Source: Paenarthrobacter nicotinovorans (GTDB taxonomy: Bacteria > Actinomycetota > Actinomycetes > Actinomycetales > Micrococcaceae). From it: a DNA stretch of 64,000 nt. The translations under genes and the position numbers were made by a program. Below are positions 47,498 to 56,372 of the stretch, in pieces. How positions within the stretch are numbered: the first letter of the stretch is position 1; each line of letters starts with the position of its first letter. The stretch is taken from positions 62,001 to 126,000 of the forward strand of contig NZ_CP089294.1 of assembly GCF_021919345.1 (NCBI RefSeq), in the 5' to 3' direction. The notes beneath the pieces were generated by a model. It was given only the letters and a program-made list of their open reading frames with translations. It was not told the origin of the DNA and searched no databases.

Positions 47498-48426
47498 GCG
47501 TTATTCCTTAGTGCCATGGCGAGCGGGCGCATCGGGGCACCGCTCGCTCCCCGAAGACGGATAGGAGCAGCGATTAGGCAAAATTCCTTTACTCCATCCG
47601 CTGCCAGTTCCTCCAGATTCAACAGTTCCACCATGGGCACACCGGCTTCGGCAAGGAAGTGGGTATGCCCGGGAAGCCAGTTGTCCTCATGCTCCGACGG
47701 ACCTACCTCTACGCACTCCTGGTCAGCACCGATTGCGGAAATGTTTTGGCTGGTGAGCCATCGGGCAGCATCCAGGCTTAGGCCTGGAGGGTTTCCAAGA
47801 GTCTTGGTTCCGTCCGGCCAGTAACGCATACGTCCGGTACGGACCAAGGGCACATCCCCCGTCTGCAGTACGAGGCCGGCTTTATCCAGTGCCTCTTCGA
47901 TGTCTGCAACAGTGATCGCGTAGGAATCAGGGAGGCAGTCAACGTTCTTGAGACCAGCAATATCCAACAATACGCCGCGGGTGATGATTGGCGGGATCGT
48001 CTCCGCCCCGCCCTTGGTCCAGGTCCGGCTGCCCAGATTCTCTTCCGGCTTATACCCATTGTAGATCTGTCCGTCGACACCGAAGTGGTTCAACGAGTCA
48101 ATATGCGTCCCGGTGTGGGTATACATGAAGACGACGTCACCCGAGTAGCACACGTGCCTGTTGACATCCTCGCCGACGCCGTTGAGGTTATCCACCACCG
48201 TGCCTTGAGGGGTGTGGCTCATGAAAATTTGGTAGCTAGGGTCACCGGCTCCCTGAAAGCTGGGCATGCCTACGAAGTAGTCAACACTGAGGTCATAGAC
48301 CCGAGACGGGTCGGCCCGGTGAAGGACGTCGGCGCGTACAGACTCGTCAAGGAGGTTTAGTGCGCCCCGCTCGTCATCGGCGCCCCACGGGCTCATCCCG
48401 ACCTTTACGTCTGCAGTCTGGCTCAT
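47494..48426 (-). CDS. Cyclase-family metal hydrolase, candidate trihydroxypyridine ring-opening enzyme
   Basis: 310 residues of the cyclase / kynurenine formamidase-like family (PF04199). The metal motif HTGTHIDSLNHFG is present; Leu replaces the usual Pro in HTGTHxDxPxH, as in longer members of the family that begin with WGADDERGALN. The start overlaps the Dabb stop (TGATG) and the stop overlaps the dhph start (ATGA), so it is translated between them. An enzyme that hydrolyses trihydroxypyridine to ketoglutaramate is needed between DHPH and the omega-amidase, and this is the best candidate. That function is an inference; the family label polyketide cyclase is not informative. Confidence 0.8.
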   Translation of the reverse strand: MSQTADVKVGMSPWGADDERGALNLLDESVRADVLHRADPSRVYDLSVDYFVGMPSFQGAGDPSYQIFMSHTPQGTVVDNLNGVGEDVNRHVCYSGDVVFMYTHTGTHIDSLNHFGVDGQIYNGYKPEENLGSRTWTKGGAETIPPIITRGVLLDIAGLKNVDCLPDSYAITVADIEEALDKAGLVLQTGDVPLVRTGRMRYWPDGTKTLGNPPGLSLDAARWLTSQNISAIGADQECVEVGPSEHEDNWLPGHTHFLAEAGVPMVELLNLEELAADGVKEFCLIAAPIRLRGASGAPMRPLAMALRNNA

Positions 48427-48731
48427 CAGACGGCCTCGACTTCGTAATCAACCACAGCCCTGTCCGCGAACATCGGCATAAGTGTGGCGACTACCTCGAG
48501 GTGGAAGGGATCCGTGGAGTACTTGTCCAGATCAGCCCAGCTTGCAAAGTCAGAAATCAGAACTCCGTCCCACGGCGCACCGTTATCCCCGGGGTCGCCA
48601 GAGTGAGTGCCAATCTCCCAGCCCTGAATGAAACCTAGGCGCGGGGGAAGAGTGTTGAGAATTTCAACAATTTCCTCCTGGTTGCTGCCTTCAGCTACGC
48701 GCCATGCAAATACGTGTCGAACCTTAGTCAT
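48426..48731 (-). CDS. Dabb (stress-responsive A/B barrel) protein
   Basis: 101 residues from ATG 48731 with GAGAGG 8 bases upstream. It shows the dimeric ferredoxin-like pattern of Dabb proteins: VRHVFAWRVAEGSNQEEI at the start, NTLPPRLGFIQGWEIG, ISDFASWADLDKYSTDPFH and a closing FADRAVVDYEV. Such proteins include enzymes acting on phenolic or polyketide rings. Being translationally coupled to the cyclase gene and lying between kdhL and dhph, it may act on a hydroxypyridine or bind one. No active-site claim can be made. Confidence 0.78.
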   Translation of the reverse strand: MTKVRHVFAWRVAEGSNQEEIVEILNTLPPRLGFIQGWEIGTHSGDPGDNGAPWDGVLISDFASWADLDKYSTDPFHLEVVATLMPMFADRAVVDYEVEAV

Positions 48732-48828
48732 CAGTAGACCTCTCATGTGTGTCTTGGATTACCCGCCGGGTTGTGTCTGTTCAGTTTGGTAAGAGCAGCG
48801 AAGTTGTCCCACTGGCGGATTGCACAAG

Positions 48829-51213
48829 TTACCGTTCTGCTTTGTTCAAACCTTGACAGCGGCTGAAGATCTGCTCGGGGGTGACTGGCAAACGGTCAGT
48901 ATGTACGCCATCGGCGATGGCATCATCGATAGCTGAAGCGATTGCCGCGCCGGCCGCAATGATGCCAATTTCCCCAAGGCCCTTGGCGCCAAAGGGGTTG
49001 TCCGGTGACTTGGCATCTTCAGTTACAAAACAGTCGACGTTCGGCATCTCCTGAGCGCTTGGCAACAAGTAGTCCATGAACGACGTCGTAATCGGCTGTC
49101 CATCCTCTTCGTAGAGGAACTCCTCGTACAGGGCGCCTCCAATGCCTTGAACCGCCGCACCTATGATCTGGCCCCTCGTGGTCAGGGGGTTGATTACCCT
49201 TCCTGCTTCCGTGGAAGTGGAAAAGCGAAGAATCCTATGACCGCCTGTGTCAGGATCTAGTTCGATTTGTACGAGTGTTACCCCGTATGGATAGTTCATG
49301 GCGTTGTTCATGTAGACCGCGTCCGCTGCTAGGCCGGGTTCATCATTGTCGGCCCTCGCCGTGAAGGGGTCCCTCGCCGCTGCGATCTCGTACAGCGAGA
49401 TTTGCTGATCAGTGCCCTTGACCTTAAAACTGCCTGCAGTTAATTCGAGGTCGTCCGGATCAGCTTCCAGCATCTCACTGGCCAAGCGTCTGGCTTTTTC
49501 CACAACTGCAAGCGCAGCTTTGCGGGCAGCACCTCCAGCAAGAACAGTTGAACGGCTGGACCAGGAACCCACACCGTCCGGAATAAGCTCTGTATCGCTA
49601 TGGACGATGTCAATGTTTTCGGGAGCGATCTGTAGCTCTTCGGCGACAATCTGGGCCAGAACCGTTTCGATTCCCTGCCCGACCGAGGAACCTCCGGTTT
49701 TGACCGTAACGCGGCCGGCACGGCTGACTTCAACGCCGCCGGTTTCGAAAAGCCCCAGACCTGCCTTATCCATCAGCACGCCGAGGCCTACGCCGACTTT
49801 TCGGCCATCCGCCCGTAGTCGTTTGGATTCCTCAAGCCACTCCGAGAAGTTTGCTGCCTCCAGAGCTTCGTTGAAATGCTTAACTACGTCTCCCGAGTCG
49901 AAGTGGTAGGGCTCGTGGACGATGTCAAGACCCGGTGTCCAAGGGAGATCTTCAGCCGTAAGAAGGTTTCGTCGGCGAAATTCCGTCTTGCTGAGACCGA
50001 TTTCTGCACACGCCAGATCAAAGATCCGCTCTCGAGCGAAAGTGGACTCGTAGCGTCCAGGCGCGCGGTAAGCTCCGACAGGTGTTTTGTTGGTGAAGAC
50101 GGCGTGCAGAGTAGCATCGTAGGCAGGGACCCGATAGGGGCCGAACACAATGCCGGCAGTAATGTCGCTGACTAGCGGCTCCGCCTGCCTGAAATAGGCA
50201 CCATGGTTGTGGAAAATTTCGTCCTTCATACCCAGGATTCTGCCCTCAGCATCGAGCGCGAGTTCGAGCTTATGCACCATTTCCCGGGCATGGGACGTGG
50301 AAGTCATGTGCTCGACTCGGTCCTCAGTCCATTTGATCGGGACTCCCAACGTACGGGCTGCCCATGCTGCAACAACGTTTTCTGGGAAGACTCCGCCCTT
50401 CACCCCAAAACTGCCGCCGATCTCTACGTGTTTCATCCGTACGTTGACCTCGGGAAGATTCAGCATCTTGGCGATGATCCTCCGGTTGTCATGCACATGC
50501 ACGGTGCCCCAGATGAACAGCGTGTCCCTTGCTGGGTCGGGCTGTACCACTACGGCCCGCGGTTCCATAGGTACACCGGAATGGCGGTTCGTGACGTACT
50601 TGTGGCGAATGACGTGCTCTGCTTCGGCGAAGGCGCGATCAATATCGCCGTAGGCCTTTTTGATGCGCGCACCTTCATTGCCGCGCCCCGGAAAGAGCTC
50701 GACCTTACCGGTCAATGCTTCTTCCGGATCCAAGAGGACCGGGAGCGGCTCATACTCGATAGAGACAAGCTCAGCTGCGTCTTCGGCAAGATAAGGATCA
50801 ACAGCAAGTACAGCAACCACCGGCTGCCCCACATATAGCACCTTGTCTACTGCTAGGACGGGGTGACTGAAGTCCTCAATGTTTTCATAAATTTCGTGAT
50901 ATCCCAGCTCTTCCAAGAGAACCGAACCCAGGTGCCGCGTGTGCTCAGACGTGATAACCATTCGTACGCCTGGAGTCTTTTCAGCTTCAGTGGCGTCTAT
51001 GGACACGATCCGGGCATGAGCCTGTGTTGAACGGACAATGCGCATATGCAATTGCCCGGGCACTCCCAGATCGCCAGCAAATGTTGCTGTTCCAGTGAGT
51101 AGCCGGCGGTCCTCCCGCCGCAGAACCTCCTGGCCTATCCATGCCTGTCTGTTGCCCTCGTCCGCGCCGGCTCTACCGTTGTCAGGGATGAGCGCTTTAG
51201 CCTTTGCCATCAT
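48829..51213 (-). CDS. kdhL: Ketone dehydrogenase large (molybdopterin) subunit
   Basis: 794 residues, the length of KdhL in P. nicotinovorans. Xanthine oxidase family large subunit: substrate-side domain LRREDRRLLTGTATFAGDLG near residue 30, then molybdopterin-binding GGSFGVKGG, GGSSVGQGIETVLAQIVAEE and the catalytic Glu in GAKGLGEIGIIAAGAA. With KdhM and KdhS it hydroxylates 6-hydroxypseudooxynicotine to the 2,6-dihydroxy compound. Unlike NdhABC, its partners are not adjacent but lie 4 kb away on the other strand. It heads the long minus-strand series and is divergent from dhponh. Confidence 0.92.
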   Translation of the reverse strand: MMAKAKALIPDNGRAGADEGNRQAWIGQEVLRREDRRLLTGTATFAGDLGVPGQLHMRIVRSTQAHARIVSIDATEAEKTPGVRMVITSEHTRHLGSVLLEELGYHEIYENIEDFSHPVLAVDKVLYVGQPVVAVLAVDPYLAEDAAELVSIEYEPLPVLLDPEEALTGKVELFPGRGNEGARIKKAYGDIDRAFAEAEHVIRHKYVTNRHSGVPMEPRAVVVQPDPARDTLFIWGTVHVHDNRRIIAKMLNLPEVNVRMKHVEIGGSFGVKGGVFPENVVAAWAARTLGVPIKWTEDRVEHMTSTSHAREMVHKLELALDAEGRILGMKDEIFHNHGAYFRQAEPLVSDITAGIVFGPYRVPAYDATLHAVFTNKTPVGAYRAPGRYESTFARERIFDLACAEIGLSKTEFRRRNLLTAEDLPWTPGLDIVHEPYHFDSGDVVKHFNEALEAANFSEWLEESKRLRADGRKVGVGLGVLMDKAGLGLFETGGVEVSRAGRVTVKTGGSSVGQGIETVLAQIVAEELQIAPENIDIVHSDTELIPDGVGSWSSRSTVLAGGAARKAALAVVEKARRLASEMLEADPDDLELTAGSFKVKGTDQQISLYEIAAARDPFTARADNDEPGLAADAVYMNNAMNYPYGVTLVQIELDPDTGGHRILRFSTSTEAGRVINPLTTRGQIIGAAVQGIGGALYEEFLYEEDGQPITTSFMDYLLPSAQEMPNVDCFVTEDAKSPDNPFGAKGLGEIGIIAAGAAIASAIDDAIADGVHTDRLPVTPEQIFSRCQGLNKAER

Positions 51214-51332
51214 GCGTTCAGTATGTCATCGGGCCGTCCAGCCTGGATGTTCAGGCATTGACAAAAACGCGGCCTAAGTCTCCGCAGTTAGTAGGCGCCC
51301 TCGCGCAGCTTCCATAGCATGATCATTTCGCA

Positions 51333-51350
51333 GACCCCTTGCGCGGGGTC
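51333..51350. promoter_or_regulatory. Palindrome GACCCC-TTGCGC-GGGGTC in the kdhL/dhponh divergent promoter
   Basis: 6-bp inverted repeat whose loop TTGCGC could be the -35 of dhponh (17 bp before ACTATA at 51362-51367). It lies 31 bp upstream of the dhponh start. Possible operator; alternatively a simple hairpin. Confidence 0.35.
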
Positions 51351-51380
51351 ACGGAAGTCTGACTATAGGGAGATAACGGT

Positions 51381-52484
51381 ATGACTGTAACTTCGCAGGT
51401 GAAACCTGAAGATGAAATGCTGAACTGGGGGCGTCTTATCCTTGACGGCGTTTCCTACTCAGACATGGTGGGTGCTCGCGATAGGCCCAAGGAAATCACC
51501 TGGTTTGACTACTGGATGAGTCTCGCAAATGAGTATGAGCAGGAAGCGGAAAGGAAAGTGGCACTGGGCCATGACCTGTCCGCCGGTGAACTCCTGATGT
51601 CAGCCGCACTCTGTGCCCAGTACGCTCAGTTCCTCTGGTTCGACGAGCGCCGGCAGAAGGGCCAAGCTCGGAAAGTTGAGCTGTATCAGAAGGCAGCTCC
51701 ACTGTTGTCCCCGCCTGCAGAGCGTCACGAGCTAGTCGTCGACGGTATCCCGATGCCCGTCTATGTGCGCATTCCGGAGGGACCGGGACCACACCCCGCT
51801 GTGATCATGCTTGGTGGTCTTGAGAGCACAAAAGAGGAAAGTTTCCAGATGGAAAATCTTGTGCTCGATCGGGGAATGGCTACTGCCACATTTGACGGTC
51901 CCGGCCAGGGCGAGATGTTTGAGTACAAGCGGATTGCGGGTGATTACGAAAAGTACACGTCCGCGGTAGTGGATCTGCTCACCAAACTTGAAGCGATTCG
52001 GAATGATGCTATCGGAGTGCTGGGGCGGAGCCTGGGCGGTAATTACGCTCTCAAATCTGCCGCCTGTGAACCGCGTTTGGCCGCATGCATTTCTTGGGGC
52101 GGATTCTCAGACCTGGACTACTGGGACCTCGAAACTCCCCTGACAAAGGAAAGCTGGAAGTACGTCTCCAAGGTTGACACTTTGGAGGAAGCAAGGCTGC
52201 ACGTCCATGCGGCTTTGGAGACCCGGGACGTCCTTTCCCAGATCGCATGCCCGACGTACATCCTGCACGGGGTGCACGACGAGGTTCCACTGTCCTTCGT
52301 GGATACCGTCCTCGAATTGGTGCCGGCAGAACACCTGAACCTAGTGGTTGAAAAGGACGGTGATCACTGCTGCCACAACCTTGGAATCCGTCCCCGGCTT
52401 GAAATGGCAGACTGGCTCTATGATGTTCTGGTTGCCGGAAAGAAGGTCGCCCCAACAATGAAAGGGTGGCCCCTCAATGGATAA
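51381..52484 (+). CDS. dhponh: 2,6-Dihydroxypseudooxynicotine hydrolase
   Basis: 367 residues, identical in length to the known enzyme and very similar to the sequence I remember. Alpha/beta hydrolase: nucleophile Ser 217 in GRSLGGN, Asp 300 in HGVHDEVPLSF and His 329 in DGDHCCHNLG; I verified these three codons at their positions, and they match the published triad numbering. It cleaves a C-C bond, giving 2,6-dihydroxypyridine and 4-methylaminobutyrate, where the pathway splits. Divergent from kdhL; the ATG follows a GGGAG site. The stop overlaps the following cupin gene by 8 bases. Confidence 0.95.
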   Translation: MTVTSQVKPEDEMLNWGRLILDGVSYSDMVGARDRPKEITWFDYWMSLANEYEQEAERKVALGHDLSAGELLMSAALCAQYAQFLWFDERRQKGQARKVELYQKAAPLLSPPAERHELVVDGIPMPVYVRIPEGPGPHPAVIMLGGLESTKEESFQMENLVLDRGMATATFDGPGQGEMFEYKRIAGDYEKYTSAVVDLLTKLEAIRNDAIGVLGRSLGGNYALKSAACEPRLAACISWGGFSDLDYWDLETPLTKESWKYVSKVDTLEEARLHVHAALETRDVLSQIACPTYILHGVHDEVPLSFVDTVLELVPAEHLNLVVEKDGDHCCHNLGIRPRLEMADWLYDVLVAGKKVAPTMKGWPLNG

Positions 52485-52827
52485 GATCAGGAAGATCAGT
52501 ACCGCGACCGCGCCGCTTGAATCCTGGCAGCCGGACGGTGTAACCGTCCATGAGGGAAATCCCAATGGTCATGGGTTCACGCTTTTCGAACGCACTTCCT
52601 CTCCCCAGTTCGGCACGGGTATCTTCACTTCGCAGCCGAGCACAACAACCTATGAACTCACTGACAACGAGATTATCTACGTTGTCGAAGGCTCAGCAAC
52701 GCTCACACTTGCATCCCAAGAGCCGGTTTCCGTGACTGCCGGCGATTTGGTATTTCTGCCGAAGGGGCACACATCTACCTGGGAGTTTCACGAGCCATTC
52801 AAGGAAATCTGGTTCTTGGTGGAATAG
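52477..52827 (+). CDS. Cupin_3 (DUF861) domain protein coupled to dhponh
   Basis: 116 residues. Cupin strands include TTYELTDNEIIYVVEGSATL and a closing LVFLPKGHTSTWEFHEPFKE, typical of Cupin_3. It overlaps the end of dhponh (ATGGATAA), so it is translated with it. A related cupin is coupled to mao at 22749-23093; the two share the general pattern but differ widely in sequence. The metal ligands are incomplete by the usual cupin rule, so a binding or isomerase role is as likely as oxidation. Function unknown. Confidence 0.75.
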   Translation: MDKIRKISTATAPLESWQPDGVTVHEGNPNGHGFTLFERTSSPQFGTGIFTSQPSTTTYELTDNEIIYVVEGSATLTLASQEPVSVTAGDLVFLPKGHTSTWEFHEPFKEIWFLVE

Positions 52828-52861
52828 GAGATGTTAGCAGCGACGCCGTGAGCAGGTTCAT

Positions 52862-54085
52862 TTACGGTGCAGGTTGCGGGAGGCCGGGAGATTCCTCCAA
52901 CCCAGTAAGCTCGAGCTTCATGGCCTCGACCATCCGCGAAAGTCTGATGGCAACGGGCAATTCATCTCGCAGCACTCCCCTTGCACCAATTTTGCCCTCG
53001 ATGAGTTTCAGTCGATAGGCGATAGTTCGGCTGTGCACTCCGAGGCGCTGTGCCGCGGACGCCGCATTCTGACCCGAAGCAAAATAGGCTTCGAGGGTTT
53101 CCACTAACCTGCTTGGGGGGTCTTGGTGCAATCCGAGACCCCCCAGTTCGTCGGAGATGAATGTGGTTACGGCAGCGAGATCGCGCATAGCCAACGCCTC
53201 GAGCATGACATCTTCATACCAAGTGACCTGAGTGCCCAGTTTTTGGGCAACCGAATCGGCCTCCAACGCCCGTCTATGGGAAACTATAAATCCGTCCACA
53301 CCTTCGCTCAGAGTCCCAAACGAAATTCTGGTGTCCTTCGGCAAGGCGTTTGCGAGGACAACTTGCGGTGAGGGCAGCCGATTCGACCACTCGGCCCAAA
53401 TATAGCCGGTCTCATCCTCGGCCGTGATAACAAGGGGGCGGATCCGAGAGGCAGTGCCCAGTGTCCGAGCAACAGCCTCCGTGCTTTCGCCAGGTACCAC
53501 GGCTGCCAGGTGCCGGCCGGAAAGGTTATAAGAAAAAACCGTCGAATCGATTGGCAGCCCAGCGAGGAGAGCCCTCAGCGTCGATAGCTTCCTCCGGTTC
53601 TGGCTCTGCCTTGAGAATGCGGTGCTCTCCATTTGGTACGTCTCAATAATGGAAGCGGAAACTTTATCGTTCCAAGCGAAATGGCTTGCACTGGCGTGCC
53701 GCAGAACCTTTGACCGTCGGACGGGATCGGCGATGATTCGATGCGCCTCTTCCAAGACAAACTCCCACAAAGTGGCTTGGGCCGCCCTAGATCCCCTGAG
53801 CAGATGATGAAGGTCGACGCCCGCCCGCGCAGCCAGCCTCACCTCGCGAAGAGTTTCGTTGGAAGCCCTAGTGGCTCCTACGCGCCCCTGACCGATGTAT
53901 TCGAGGACATCGCGCAAGGAAGCCGTGATGGTTTCCGATTCCGCCTCGGTAAGAGAGGCGTTACGTGTCGCGGTCGAATAGTCTTCGTACGCATACTGCA
54001 GTCTCGCCCGTATACAGTCATAGATTTCGGGAATCCTTGCCTTCACGGCAACGGAAAGTTCATCCAGTCCTTCCTCAATGGTCAT
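52862..54085 (-). CDS. PucR-like helix-turn-helix regulator 1
   Basis: 407 residues. The N-terminal half is a helical sensor region (LRDVLEYIGQGRVGATRASN, VRLAARAGVDLHHLLRGSRA), the middle a GGDEF-like CdaR domain (TRISFGTLSEGVDGFIVSHR) and the C-terminus a PucR HTH (ASAAQRLGVHSRTIAYRLKL). Convergent with the cupin/dhponh genes and divergent (63-bp gap) from a paralogue with the same layout. Likely controls nearby catabolic genes such as kdhMS or dhponh; the ligand is unknown. Confidence 0.82.
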   Translation of the reverse strand: MTIEEGLDELSVAVKARIPEIYDCIRARLQYAYEDYSTATRNASLTEAESETITASLRDVLEYIGQGRVGATRASNETLREVRLAARAGVDLHHLLRGSRAAQATLWEFVLEEAHRIIADPVRRSKVLRHASASHFAWNDKVSASIIETYQMESTAFSRQSQNRRKLSTLRALLAGLPIDSTVFSYNLSGRHLAAVVPGESTEAVARTLGTASRIRPLVITAEDETGYIWAEWSNRLPSPQVVLANALPKDTRISFGTLSEGVDGFIVSHRRALEADSVAQKLGTQVTWYEDVMLEALAMRDLAAVTTFISDELGGLGLHQDPPSRLVETLEAYFASGQNAASAAQRLGVHSRTIAYRLKLIEGKIGARGVLRDELPVAIRLSRMVEAMKLELTGLEESPGLPQPAP

Positions 54086-54148
54086 ACACTGAGACTATCA
54101 ACAGAGCTCGCCTGCGCCGAGACTCAGGCGGCGCATGAATTTAGGAAC

Positions 54149-55333
54149 ATGATCCAGACACAACATCTATCGGCAGTATCGGTCGCCATTACATCGGACA
54201 TAAATCAACTGTCCGACTCTATGGTCCGTCGACTCCATGATGATGTTCAGGCTGGTGTGGGCTTGGACCCTGCACTGGCGCAGCGGAGATCTGAGCGGCT
54301 GGCCGCGGCCCTGCTATCTATCAGCAGGGCCTTGTCCGGGTCAGAGGAACCAGACGACAAGTTTCTTGCCGAGGCCACCTTGGAGGCTCGCGAGACAGCC
54401 CAGGCCGGCGTGGATCTACTCGAGCTCATCCATACCTATCGAGTGCTGCAGTCTGCGACCTGGGATGTGCTCCTGGACCTTACAACTACTCTTATCCCGG
54501 ATGCATCACAGCAATTGGAAATTCAAAAATGGGTCTCTCAGTTGCAGCATCGGTGGCATGACGTTGTAGTTGCCAACGTCATCGACGCGTATCGTTCAGA
54601 ACAGCATCGGTTCTTTTACAAGTCGGAGGATCACCGGCTTAGAAATGAGTTGCGGGATTTCATTGCAGGACGGCGCACTGCCCGACCAAACACGGGGTAC
54701 CCCTTTGAAGGACAACATTTATCCGTGGTGGCCTGGGGAAATGATCCAAAGGGTACCATCGACCTCGCCGCCACGCTGATCAACAGCGAAGTGCCTTTGG
54801 TACTCGAAAGCACCGGCGGAGCCTTTCTGGGCTGGTTGGCGGTAAAGGATGGACAGAATGCCGACGCGCAAGTCATTGAAGGGGACTTTCCCGACGGTGC
54901 ACATTTGGCTCTAGGGTCCATTGATAAGGGGTTCTCCGGTTTCCGGCGCAGTCACCAGCGTGCTTGGAGGGCTTATAAAGTTGGCCGCTTGACCGGCGCA
55001 CGGATAACCCGGTACACGGACGTGGCTCTCGAAGCTGTCTTCGCTACAAATATGCAGGCGGTGCGTGACTTGGTCTTGCAGCAGTTGGGCCCTTTGCTTG
55101 CTGACCCCCGCAAAGACATACTTTGCGACACTCTCCGGGCCTATTTCTCTGCTGGTTGCAATGCCGTAGCGGCTGCAGCAGCACTCCAGGTTCATGAGCG
55201 CACCGTTGCCTACCGGCTCAGATCCATTGAAGAACGGCTTGGCATAAGCGTTGCAGAACGTCATGTCGAGCTCCTCGTAGCCCTACGACTTTATGGCTTG
55301 CTGAAGTCAATCGCCGAGACCGACATCCTGTAG
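54149..55333 (+). CDS. PucR-like helix-turn-helix regulator 2
   Basis: 394 residues from ATG 54149, chosen because the longer frame to 53741 runs inside the opposite gene and because this start gives the same N-terminal length as the paralogue. AGGA is only two bases upstream, so the start is not certain. Domain layout equals regulator 1: helical sensor (EARETAQAGVDLLELIHTYR), CdaR-like middle (HLALGSIDKGFSGFRRSHQR) and PucR HTH (AAAALQVHERTVAYRLRSIE). It reads towards kdhM, 149 bp downstream. Confidence 0.8.
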   Translation: MIQTQHLSAVSVAITSDINQLSDSMVRRLHDDVQAGVGLDPALAQRRSERLAAALLSISRALSGSEEPDDKFLAEATLEARETAQAGVDLLELIHTYRVLQSATWDVLLDLTTTLIPDASQQLEIQKWVSQLQHRWHDVVVANVIDAYRSEQHRFFYKSEDHRLRNELRDFIAGRRTARPNTGYPFEGQHLSVVAWGNDPKGTIDLAATLINSEVPLVLESTGGAFLGWLAVKDGQNADAQVIEGDFPDGAHLALGSIDKGFSGFRRSHQRAWRAYKVGRLTGARITRYTDVALEAVFATNMQAVRDLVLQQLGPLLADPRKDILCDTLRAYFSAGCNAVAAAAALQVHERTVAYRLRSIEERLGISVAERHVELLVALRLYGLLKSIAETDIL

Positions 55334-55481
55334 CGAACGGGAGCGTCAGGGCTGGTTCGTCGCGGGATTGTCTGTTCTAGATAGGTCGGGGTGTTGATTT
55401 GTCCCATGACGCAGAGCGCAAAGTCATACCAAAGGGGCAAAGTGGTGACATGAACAATGAGCGCGGCCGGCGGTACTGCCC

Positions 55482-56372
55482 GTGAAGCCACCTTCCTTCG
55501 ATTACGTTGTTGCCGATTCGGTTGAGCATGCGCTCCGCCTGCTGGCGGACGGGGGCGATGACGCTAAAATCATCGCCGGCGGTCAGAGTTTAGTCCCGCT
55601 CCTAAATTTCCGGATGTCCCGCCCGTCCCTTTTGGTTGATATAAACCGCGTTCCCGGTTTGGCAAACATCAGGAAATCAGATCAAACCATTGCGATTGGC
55701 GCGCTGACACGTCATGCGAAGCTAACAACCTCCAAAACCATTTCGCAAAACCTTCCAATCCTGTCGGAAGCGGCGGCGTGGATCGCGCACCCTCAAATTC
55801 GTAACCGAGGAACGATCGGTGGCTCCCTTGCACACGCTGATGCTGCCGCAGAGCTGCCCGTAGTCCTGCTAGCCCTTGACGCCTACGTCACCGCACAGTC
55901 TTTGCAAGGTGAGCGGAAGATTCCTCTCAAGGAACTATTGGTCTCACATTTCGTCTCAAGCATCCTTCCCGGCGAGCTCATTGTGGAGGTAAACGTACCT
56001 CAATTGCCTCACGGGAGCGGTGCTGCATTTGATGAATTTTCTCGTCGGCATGGGGACTACGCCATAGGTGGCGCTGCGTCCATCGTTACCCTGGATGAGC
56101 AGGGCAAGTGTTCGCGGGCGAGGATTACTGTCCTGGGTGGAGGGTCCACCGCCATCCGCTGCCAGGAGGCGGAAAACATCCTAATTGATAGCACTCTCTC
56201 CAGCCATGATATTGCCGCAGCTGCGCACGCCGCGGTACAGGGGCTTGACCCCGTGCCCACGGTGCATGGAAGTGCCCAATATCGCGCGCAAGTTATTCGG
56301 ACAATGGTCGAACGAACCCTCGCCAAAGCACTGCACCGGGCGAGACCGACAAAGGAAAGCATGGATCACTGA
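55482..56372 (+). CDS. kdhM: Ketone dehydrogenase medium (FAD) subunit
   Basis: 296 residues, starting at GTG 55482 (no in-frame ATG upstream fits; ribosome site weak). CO dehydrogenase flavoprotein family: AKIIAGGQSLVPLLNFRMSR near residues 28-47 is the FAD pyrophosphate motif and IRNRGTIGGSLAHADAAAEL the second, followed by the C-terminal domain. It passes electrons from the Mo/FeS subunits of KDH to the acceptor. One-base overlap with kdhS (TGATG). Confidence 0.9.
   Translation: MKPPSFDYVVADSVEHALRLLADGGDDAKIIAGGQSLVPLLNFRMSRPSLLVDINRVPGLANIRKSDQTIAIGALTRHAKLTTSKTISQNLPILSEAAAWIAHPQIRNRGTIGGSLAHADAAAELPVVLLALDAYVTAQSLQGERKIPLKELLVSHFVSSILPGELIVEVNVPQLPHGSGAAFDEFSRRHGDYAIGGAASIVTLDEQGKCSRARITVLGGGSTAIRCQEAENILIDSTLSSHDIAAAAHAAVQGLDPVPTVHGSAQYRAQVIRTMVERTLAKALHRARPTKESMDH

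Noticed and set aside
53741..54148. N-terminal extension of PucR-like regulator 2
   Set aside because: It overlaps the start half of the opposite regulator gene and would make the protein much longer than its paralogue.
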